In this document: positions 58,601 through 64,000 of the stretch, piece after piece
Layout of the letters: each line of letters starts with the position of its first letter
How positions within the stretch are numbered: position 1 is the stretch's first letter
From: Chitinophagaceae bacterium
GTDB taxonomy: Bacteria; Bacteroidota; Bacteroidia; Chitinophagales; Chitinophagaceae
Reading direction: 5' to 3'
DNA: 64,000 bases
NCBI GenBank assembly: GCA_947371755.1
Contig: CANBQT010000010.1
Location: 1 to 64,000, forward strand
The notes under the pieces: generated by a model
What the model saw: the letters and a program-made list of their open reading frames with translations, nothing else
Told to the model about the DNA's origin: nothing
Database searches by the model: none
Program-made: the position numbers and the translations under genes

Positions 58601-58922
58601 GTAGTGTCCTATTGGGATCATTATAAGGACTTCCATTGTTTTTTTTAATACATTCTGCAATGGGGTCGAGGTACAGCTTTTCTAGACTTCGTTCTGTTGA
58701 AAGATTCTTTGCATCGTGCGCTACTAATAATTTTCCATTCGATAAGAATATATCGGCCTCTATAGATCCAAATTTTTCCTGATAGGCCAGGTAAAAGGGT
58801 TGTGTTTGCTCATAGTCGTTATGTGAATGTGCATTTTCAGTAGTATAGTATTTTGGTTGTGAAAAAGTTGTAAAAGAAAATACAAGACAGATTAGAATGA
58901 GGAGTAGTTGGATTTGACGCAT
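55656..58922 (-). CDS. Three-part fusion: GDPD/PI-PLC-like domain, YVTN beta-propeller, phospholipase C-like phosphoesterase
   Basis: A 1088-residue secreted protein starting at the ATG at 58922 (MRQIQLLLILICLVFSFTTFSQ); an upstream ATG at 58985 would bury this signal peptide. After it comes a GDPD/PI-PLC-like domain with catalytic-type HSHNDYEQ, SIEADIFL (metal Glu/Asp), LLVAHD (His) and LLIDQK (Asp). A YVTN-type beta-propeller follows (YIYVSNGSSDNISVI; LYIANGLNNAIAVV). The last 390 residues are the PF04185 phosphoesterase fold of phospholipase C and acid phosphatases (VIYIIKENKTYDQVFGD; FITEDDSQGGWDHI; VVSPYSNG). Two different phosphodiester hydrolase folds in one chain is unusual; the substrate is unknown. 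Confidence 0.82.
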   Translation of the reverse strand: MRQIQLLLILICLVFSFTTFSQPKYYTTENAHSHNDYEQTQPFYLAYQEKFGSIEADIFLSNGKLLVAHDAKNLSTERSLEKLYLDPIAECIKKNNGSPYNDPNRTLQLLIDQKTEAISTLGTLLDVLKKYPAIIQNKNISIVISGNRPNTKEFANYPDYIKFDGRLKENYSKDALEKIAILSDDFSGYVKKKYPLEITSDEKEQIISLVNQAHELKKKVRFWAIPDYSVAWEKMMEYQVDFINTDHISNLSDFLLQKDSTKHLMPFNRIIQSAGNVIRFGKPNLENHALDVTKLDNNGLVVVEDRYGIVAINASERKIIERWSFHDQSRYKGFTSTYSGIKSFKYDGKTMVVWSAAEANNANSAIMIAEWDQGFKNVESISLNKKAPANNALPNDILIMQEKNDWYLYVVLNGNNELIKIKWSDKTIVWASATGIAPYGIATANDKLFVSNWAGQAAIDSSKERAGVPWGLAYTDPRTGATASGSVSVFDNNGNLISEINVGLHPNAIKASSDGKYIYVSNGSSDNISVIQTKSNKIVETIAVGLVMDSLYGSTPNALELNKDNNLLYIANGLNNAIAVVQLGKNAAANGKGKSTVIGFIPTEAYPSGLTISKDLLIVTNLESNGSNVIDERKNARSIHQQLASFSIIPIPSYIELEKYTQYVYQLNLMNRIEQLQLAPRTNITPIPVPERLGEPSVFKHVIYIIKENKTYDQVFGDLPLGRNDSSLCVFGEKITPNQHALAKQFGWMDDYYASGKSSAEGHQWTDAGIVSDYVEKMVRSWFRSYPHRQEDALVYNKNGFIWNQALDHGKSVKIYGEACETIYDNKRKWSSLYSDYKNGVSPDWHNTSTIARIRPIISETYPDCDNINFSDQQRADIFLADWKKFESNNNLPNLMVLSLPNDHSSGTSPGFPTPNAMVADNDLAVGRIVEAISHSKYWDSTVVFITEDDSQGGWDHISSYRTIGLVVSPYSNGKLITTNYNQTSMLRTIEQILAIPPMNIIDASARLMSDYFQTSKNNKTYTAIPNNIPLDQMNNELHALSGKAKKMALLSKEEAFKEVDGGNDDSMNRILWFYAKGNTTYPKFNKN

Positions 58923-59170
58923 AAGACTAATTATTGTACTTAAAGTTCCAATAAAGTTATTGTGACAAAATTTATAAATGATCATATTATTAAAAACATT
59001 TTTTTAACCTTTAAAATAAAAGTGGTTAAATGAACAATTTTTAGTAGCCCAAATAGGGATGAAATAAGTTAATAAAAAATAAGAAGGCAACCTGTTGAAT
59101 AGATAACATTAACTTAATGATGACTTAACGTATAGAATAGTTTCAATGTTTTCTTTTGCAAAACACTTCC

Positions 59171-60301
59171 ATGAAAACGCTTCAATTTGTTTTCTTTTGT
59201 TTTGCTATAAGTTCTATTTCGTTAGCACAATCAAAAGGTCAGGCCAGTAATATTTTTATTATTACCACTGATGGTTTTAGGTGGCAGGAAATTTTTAGAG
59301 GAGCTGATTCCGGTATTCTACATAATCCTAATCAAGTAAAAGATACTGCTTTAATGTGTGCACAGTATTGGGATGATGCTGTTGCAGAAAGAAGAAAAAA
59401 GTTAATGCCATTTTTTTGGAATGTTATTGCCAAGCAAGGACAGTTATCTGGAAACAGAGAATTTAAGAATGATGTGAATGTAAAAAATCTCTATAAAATT
59501 TCGTATCCAGGTTATAATGAAATATTTACAGGTTCTGCCGATAGAACACTTATTCCAAATCTTGCCATCCGTAATAATAATATCAATATTTTAGAATGGT
59601 TAAATTATCAGGATCAATATAAAGGTAAAGTAGTTGCTTATAGCTCCTGGAACATTATGCCTTATATTTTAGCAGAAAAAGAAAATGGTTTGCCTGTAAA
59701 TAGTGGCTATGAAATGTTGAACGAATCGGAAGATTCTGTGAATGCTATTATTAATGAAGTACAAGCGAATGTGGTAAATAAAACGCATTGCCGTTTTGAT
59801 ATGTTAACCTATGGTGCTGCAAAAAGATATATCGAAGAAAAGCATCCAAAAGTGCTGTTTCTCGGATTGGGTGAAACAGATGAATTTGCACACAAAGGAG
59901 AATATGATCATTACTTACAAAAAGCCCATCAATTCGATGAAATGGTGGCAGAATTGTGGTACTATGTTCAAACAGATCCATTCTATAAAGACAATACTAC
60001 CTTCATTATTACAACAGATCATGGAAGAGGCAAGAAATCAAACAATTGGAACGAACATGGATTTTGGGTAGGGGGATCTGGTCAAACTTGGTTGGCTACT
60101 ATTGGTGCTGGCATTGCACCACTTGGGGAATTAAAGGAAAAAAACCAGATTTATACTAGTCAGATAGCTGCTACAATTTCTCAATTATTAGGAGAAAAAT
60201 TTAAATCAAACCACCCAGTAGATGATCCAATCGTGTTAAAGAAAGTTGAACAGATTTCCCCATCTGCAACTTATTCAGAAACACTTGCAGCAAAAAAATA
60301 A
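59171..60301 (+). CDS. Secreted alkaline phosphatase-superfamily phosphodiesterase
   Basis: A 376-residue protein with a signal peptide (MKTLQFVFFCFAISSISLAQ); the upstream TTG is not a credible start. Alkaline phosphatase/NPP-like metal and active-site elements are visible: IITTDGFRWQEIF (Asp), KISYPGYNEIFTG (nucleophile region), GLGETDEFAHKGEYDHY (Asp/His), ITTDHGRG (Asp-His) and NEHGFW (His). It probably hydrolyses a phosphate or sulphate ester in the periplasm. It is divergent from the phosphoesterase fusion and 13 bases before the GH1 gene, suggesting an operon. Confidence 0.85.
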   Translation: MKTLQFVFFCFAISSISLAQSKGQASNIFIITTDGFRWQEIFRGADSGILHNPNQVKDTALMCAQYWDDAVAERRKKLMPFFWNVIAKQGQLSGNREFKNDVNVKNLYKISYPGYNEIFTGSADRTLIPNLAIRNNNINILEWLNYQDQYKGKVVAYSSWNIMPYILAEKENGLPVNSGYEMLNESEDSVNAIINEVQANVVNKTHCRFDMLTYGAAKRYIEEKHPKVLFLGLGETDEFAHKGEYDHYLQKAHQFDEMVAELWYYVQTDPFYKDNTTFIITTDHGRGKKSNNWNEHGFWVGGSGQTWLATIGAGIAPLGELKEKNQIYTSQIAATISQLLGEKFKSNHPVDDPIVLKKVEQISPSATYSETLAAKK

Positions 60302-60313
60302 AAGAGGAATTCT

Positions 60314-61744
60314 GTGAATCGAAAAGAGTTTTTAAAATTAATTGGTTTGTCGGGCTCCCTTTCTCTTTTAGATCCACATAACATTTTTGCACAATTTCCA
60401 AAAAATGTTGATTTCGCGAAATCTGCATTTGGAAACGATTTCTTGTGGGGAGTTTCTACTGCCGCCTATCAAATTGAAGGGGCCACAAAAGAAGACGGAA
60501 AATCAAATTCCATTTGGGATACTTTCACTCAAAAGAAAAGTCATATTAAGGATGGCAGTTCTGGAGAGATTGCATGCGACTTCTATAGAAATTATTCAGC
60601 AGACATTGATTTAGTAAAGTACCTGAACATTCAGGCCTTTAGATTTAGTACAGCATGGTCTAGAGTATTGCCACAAGGAACTGGGAAGCCTAATCAGAAA
60701 GGCCTCGATTTTTATCATCGTGTGATTGATAAATGTTTACAAAATAATATTCAGCCCTGGCTTACACTATACCATTGGGATATTCCTCAAGTGCTGCAAG
60801 ATAAAGGTGGTTGGATGAATAGGGACGTGATTGGATGGTTTTCAGAATATACACACTTAATCTCAAAAACTTATGGAGATAAAGTAAAAGATTGGATCAT
60901 TTTAAATGAACCTACTGCTTTTACTGCAGTAGGATATGGATTGGGTATTCACGCGCCAGGTCTGAGAGGCATCAATCATTTATTACCTACGATACATCAT
61001 GCTGCTTTATGTCAGGCTGAAGGGGGAAGAATTGTAAGATCAAATGTGCCAGATGCAAACATTGGAACTACATTTTCTTGTAGTCACATCATGCCATTAA
61101 GAAGTCTAGAAAAAGACCATCTTGCAGTAGATCGTTGGGACGCTCTTTTAAATCGATTATTTATAGAGCCTTCTTTAGGTTTGGGATATCCAATTTCCAG
61201 CTTACCATTTCTTGGAAAGATTGAAAAGCATATTAAAGATGGAGATATGGAAAAGCTGGCTTTTGAATTTGATTTTATTGGCGTTCAAAACTACACAAGA
61301 GAAGTAGTTAAAAATATCTGGTACATACCCTATATGCATGGGTTAGAAATTAGTCCCGCCAAGAGGGGGGTAAAAGAAATTTCTGAAATGGGGTGGGAAG
61401 TATATCCTGAGAGTATGTATGAAACTTTAAAAAAATTTAGTGCCTATAAAGGAGTTAAGAAAATTTACATCACTGAAAATGGTTGTGCTTTACAGGACGA
61501 AGTAATTGATAATCGGATTCATGACATAAAAAGAATTAACTATTTTAAAAGCTATTTTGAGCAGATATTAAAAGCACAAAAAGAAGGAATTAATGTGGGT
61601 GGATATTTATGCTGGACTTTATTAGACAATTTTGAATGGAGAGAAGGATACAGGCCAAGATATGGATTGGTGTATGTGGATTTTAAAACCCAACAACGTA
61701 TCATTAAAGACAGCGGTTACTGGTTCAAAGATTTCTTGAAGTAG
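60314..61744 (+). CDS. Beta-glucosidase, glycoside hydrolase family 1, exported
   Basis: A 476-residue GH1 enzyme. Acid/base Glu199 is in ILNEPTAF and the nucleophile Glu388 in YITENGC; the substrate-binding QIEGA, WSRVLPQG and DNFEWREGYRPRYGL are intact. The N-terminus (MNRKEFLKLIGLSGSLSLLD) resembles a Tat/lipid-exported leader, unlike most GH1 proteins, which are cytoplasmic. It starts with GTG, preceded by AGAGGA eight bases upstream, an unusually good Shine-Dalgarno sequence for this phylum. Probably co-transcribed with the phosphodiesterase. Confidence 0.93.
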   Translation: MNRKEFLKLIGLSGSLSLLDPHNIFAQFPKNVDFAKSAFGNDFLWGVSTAAYQIEGATKEDGKSNSIWDTFTQKKSHIKDGSSGEIACDFYRNYSADIDLVKYLNIQAFRFSTAWSRVLPQGTGKPNQKGLDFYHRVIDKCLQNNIQPWLTLYHWDIPQVLQDKGGWMNRDVIGWFSEYTHLISKTYGDKVKDWIILNEPTAFTAVGYGLGIHAPGLRGINHLLPTIHHAALCQAEGGRIVRSNVPDANIGTTFSCSHIMPLRSLEKDHLAVDRWDALLNRLFIEPSLGLGYPISSLPFLGKIEKHIKDGDMEKLAFEFDFIGVQNYTREVVKNIWYIPYMHGLEISPAKRGVKEISEMGWEVYPESMYETLKKFSAYKGVKKIYITENGCALQDEVIDNRIHDIKRINYFKSYFEQILKAQKEGINVGGYLCWTLLDNFEWREGYRPRYGLVYVDFKTQQRIIKDSGYWFKDFLK

Positions 61745-61760
61745 GGATTAGTTAAAGTTG

Positions 61761-61845
61761 CAGAGAGGAAGGGATTCGAACCCTCGATACGTTGCCGTAT
61801 ACACACTTTCCAGGCGTGCTCCTTCAACCACTCGGACACCTCTCT
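61761..61845 (-). tRNA. tRNA-Ser (anticodon GGA)
   Basis: 85 bases with a long variable arm, as in serine tRNAs. Acceptor stem AGAGAGG pairs with CCTCTCT, discriminator G, T-loop TTCGAAT, anticodon GGA at 61809-61811 (minus strand). No encoded CCA. Confidence 0.95.
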
Positions 61846-61858
61846 GTTTATGGGGTGG

Positions 61859-61866
61859 CAAATATA
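61859..61866 (-). promoter_or_regulatory. -7 box TATATTTG of tRNA-Ser
   Basis: Reads TATATTTG on the minus strand, 13 bases before the tRNA 5' end, inside the gap after the PepSY gene. Confidence 0.55.
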
Positions 61867-61883
61867 GGCACTTGTTTCGAAAA

Positions 61884-62504
61884 TTATGGGATAAACATCC
61901 TGTATAGTAACCATAATAGAATGCAGCCTATTATAGCAATAATTAGCCCAAACCATTTTTTTCTTTTGATATACAAGATCAAGATCATTCCAGTTAGAGA
62001 AACCAATACTAATAAGATGGCAGATATATCAATAACCCACGACCACTTTGAACCGGTATCGCGACCCTTGTGTAAATCATTCATGATGCCTACGATACCT
62101 GCCCGTAATAAGGTTAATTCATAAGCCCCATTTCCGCGATTGATAAATGCATCTGCTGCATATCCTGGTCCTTTAAACGAAACGGTACATTGTACATCAT
62201 CGATTCTAAATTCACTGACAGCTGCTGTGATATGATGGTTCTTTCTAAGAAATTCTACAATTTCAAGTTTGGCAATTTTATTGGTGTCTTTACTCAATAC
62301 CCAATTGCTATCAAGTTTTCCTTTCTCTTGAGTTGTTTTCAATTCGCCGGCGAAATAATCTGGATGATTTAAAGTGATGCCGGTAACAGAGAAGAAAAAG
62401 ATGATGGCAAAACTGATCATGGATCCATAAATATGTAACCAGCGGGAGAGCATGGCTACATTTCTTTCGAAAGCTAATTTCGTTTTTGACTTAATAGATT
62501 TCAC
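61884..62504 (-). CDS. PepSY-domain membrane protein
   Basis: A 206-residue integral membrane protein. First helix AMLSRWLHIYGSMISFAIIFFFSVTGITLNHPDYF is the PepSY_TM pattern. A periplasmic PepSY-like domain follows (LEIVEFLRKNHHITAAVSEFRI). The last two hydrophobic segments (WSWVIDISAILLVLVSLTGMILILY; LIIAIIGCILLWLLY) form C-terminal helices. Such proteins often assist redox or metal systems. It lies 13 bases after the ApbE-DUF2271 gene, so the two likely form one unit, possibly in flavin-based electron transfer. Confidence 0.85.
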   Translation of the reverse strand: MKSIKSKTKLAFERNVAMLSRWLHIYGSMISFAIIFFFSVTGITLNHPDYFAGELKTTQEKGKLDSNWVLSKDTNKIAKLEIVEFLRKNHHITAAVSEFRIDDVQCTVSFKGPGYAADAFINRGNGAYELTLLRAGIVGIMNDLHKGRDTGSKWSWVIDISAILLVLVSLTGMILILYIKRKKWFGLIIAIIGCILLWLLYRMFIP

Positions 62505-62517
62505 TTGTAATAACTGA

Positions 62518-64000
62518 TTAGTTTTCGCTTGATTTATTTTTGTAAGCTAATATTACTGAGCCTACTTCTGAATTTCCTTTTAAAGTAAATTGCTGATCAG
62601 TATTTGTACAATTTAATTCTTGTTCTAAAAGATCGTAACCGCCATGTTCACGGGTTACTTCAATATGTACTGAATACTTTCCTGGTTTTAAAGAAATGCC
62701 TTTATCATCTTTGCCATCCCATTTCATCGTGTATTTTCCAGGAGAACGAGTAGAACTTGTGATAGATATAAATGTATTCGGGTCTGCAGAAAGAGAACTT
62801 CCATTTTTACGATACCAATCTCTTAGATCTGGTAACCATCTTCCTTTATTATACCAAAGCGCAATTGTCTTTACCGTTTTCTGATCCTTGTCTTCAATCC
62901 AGATGGCAGCAAATGGCCGTTTTGCATATCCCATTTGTGGAGCAAGCTCCAGACCAATTACTATTTCTTTGGTCCAATCTTTTTGTCCATTTATTGCAGA
63001 AGTTTTTGCCGGCATTGCGTCTTCTAAACTTTTCCAATTTTTACTCTCAAATCTTTCACCATTTCTTGTGACGATCAAGTAGTCTATATCTTTCATATTT
63101 TCTGCCATAGCGATACTCTCACTTGGTTTCATTACATTAAAGGCTGTTGCTAAGGCGCCAGCATCAGTTGCAGAATTGGTAATTACAGTTGCACTGATCA
63201 CTTCGTTTGCGGGCAATGCAGTACGAGGATCCACTATATGCGAATACCATTGGCCATTTATTAATTCACCCCTTCTATAATTACCACTGGTAGCAATGGC
63301 TTTACCCTGTATGAATAATTGATCTATTGGTGCATCATTTTCTGCATCTGCTTTTGGATTACTGATCCATACTTTTTCATGGATAGCACCTTTGATCAGC
63401 ATATCACCGCCAATGTTAACTACAATGCCATTTAATTCTGTTGCATTCAGTGCCGCATTTACTGCGGATTGTATGATATATGATTTTGCAAAGCTGTTTA
63501 ATTTTAATGGTGCGTTACTGATATGTGTGGCTGTTTGATTTTTTTCATCTAGGATCCAATGCACTTGCTTAACATCTGCAATAGCACGATTTAAAATTTC
63601 CTGAGAAGGGAATGTTGATTTAGAAGCTGCTTCTTTCCAAACTTTATTCACTATTTCTGCTGCAGGGTCAAGGGCTCCATTTGTACGAAAGCGCCAATCG
63701 TCGAATAAATGAAGTACTGTAAATAATTCTTTCGATACTGGGATGGCTTCATTGTGTGTGTTCATCCATTTACTAAATTCACTAGAAGCATCATAGCCAC
63801 TCAGAATTTTAGAAAGTCTTTCTATTTCTTGCAAAACAGTTTGCTCCGCAATGGTGGCTTGGCTCTCAGAAAAAACGGACGTCTTAATTTCTAGAGAAGT
63901 ACCCAATACATTTTCGTAATGTGCAATATGCAATTGTGCGGTCTTCTTTTCTTTGATGGGATCTTTTGCAAAAAGAAATTGACTAACAAGCAGGCTAATA
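62518..64000 (-). CDS. FAD:protein FMN transferase (ApbE) fused to DUF2271, 5' end outside window
   Basis: The frame is open to the right edge, and the upstream residues read as the end of a signal peptide (SLLVSQFLFAKDPIKEKKT), so the true start is beyond 64000. The ApbE domain shows SKILSGYDASSEFSKWMN, VNIGGDMLIKG, HIVDPRTALPANEV and the metal-binding TNSATDAGALATAF. It attaches FMN covalently to Thr or Ser of flavoproteins of the Rnf/Nqr type. The C-terminal DUF2271 domain (about the last 150 residues) has WTKEIVIGLELAPQMGY, FAAIWIEDKDQKTVKT and HIEVTREHGGYDLLEQELN. It is co-transcribed with the PepSY gene. Confidence 0.88.
   Translation of the reverse strand, partial: ISLLVSQFLFAKDPIKEKKTAQLHIAHYENVLGTSLEIKTSVFSESQATIAEQTVLQEIERLSKILSGYDASSEFSKWMNTHNEAIPVSKELFTVLHLFDDWRFRTNGALDPAAEIVNKVWKEAASKSTFPSQEILNRAIADVKQVHWILDEKNQTATHISNAPLKLNSFAKSYIIQSAVNAALNATELNGIVVNIGGDMLIKGAIHEKVWISNPKADAENDAPIDQLFIQGKAIATSGNYRRGELINGQWYSHIVDPRTALPANEVISATVITNSATDAGALATAFNVMKPSESIAMAENMKDIDYLIVTRNGERFESKNWKSLEDAMPAKTSAINGQKDWTKEIVIGLELAPQMGYAKRPFAAIWIEDKDQKTVKTIALWYNKGRWLPDLRDWYRKNGSSLSADPNTFISITSSTRSPGKYTMKWDGKDDKGISLKPGKYSVHIEVTREHGGYDLLEQELNCTNTDQQFTLKGNSEVGSVILAYKNKSSEN

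Overview
The window is AT-rich chromosomal DNA from a member of the Bacteroidota, most likely of the Chitinophagaceae/Chitinophagales type (the family is an inference). The evidence is two secreted proteins with type IX secretion (T9SS) C-terminal sorting tails, a GldB gliding lipoprotein, a DUF5686 outer-membrane protein, repeated TAnnTTTG promoter boxes, few Shine-Dalgarno sequences, and a two-domain isocitrate dehydrogenase. I see no prophage, insertion sequence, CRISPR array or rRNA. It reads as a housekeeping segment with several accessory islands.

Layout. 1-2.1 kb: the 3' part of an unrecognised protein with a possible caspase-fold His/Cys pair, a small acidic protein and a metallo-beta-lactamase-fold hydrolase. 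2.2-8.1 kb: two large outer-membrane proteins (TolB-like propeller plus barrel; DUF5686). 8.1-18 kb: metabolism (pyrD, a thiolase, universal stress protein, nadE, gldB, apaG, icd, pyruvate dehydrogenase E2). 18-22.4 kb: zinc metalloprotease, histone H1-like protein, CoA-binding protein, ferredoxin-NADP reductase-like protein. 22.5-30.5 kb: T9SS cargo (Asp-box propeller, subtilisin) with small partners. 30.5-37.9 kb: mfd, a 68-residue protein, gyrB, an AraC-type regulator. 37.9-46.2 kb: a cluster of Planctomycete-style genes (amidohydrolase, DUF1549/DUF1553 cytochrome, DUF1501, TIM-barrel isomerase, DUF2231-cytochrome-LRR). 46.4-53.8 kb: fumC, M16 peptidase, and a gltX / B12-binding / enoyl-CoA hydratase operon. 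53.9-64 kb: polysaccharide deacetylase, tatD, a large multidomain phosphoesterase, a second phosphoesterase, a GH1 beta-glucosidase, tRNA-Ser(GGA), and a PepSY / ApbE-DUF2271 pair running off the right edge.

The most unusual signal is at the junctions between convergent genes. Most convergent pairs abut or overlap by four bases. Five pairs instead have a spacer of about 100-285 bp made of palindromic repeats, and nine of the ten gene ends facing those spacers carry 7-base-periodic A-rich repeats (AAAAAGT or AAAAATT, some only short or degenerate) in the sense orientation, at or within about 15 bases of the stop codon. Seven is not a multiple of three, so three units put TAA into all three frames; several of these genes take their own stop codon from the repeat. 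Two spacers are copies of one element of about 180-200 bp whose stems are kept while loops diverge. Two others hold a CCCCTC...GAGGGG palindrome. Separately, five genes have a TAnnTTTG-type box 4-7 bases before the start codon, which suggests leaderless transcripts.
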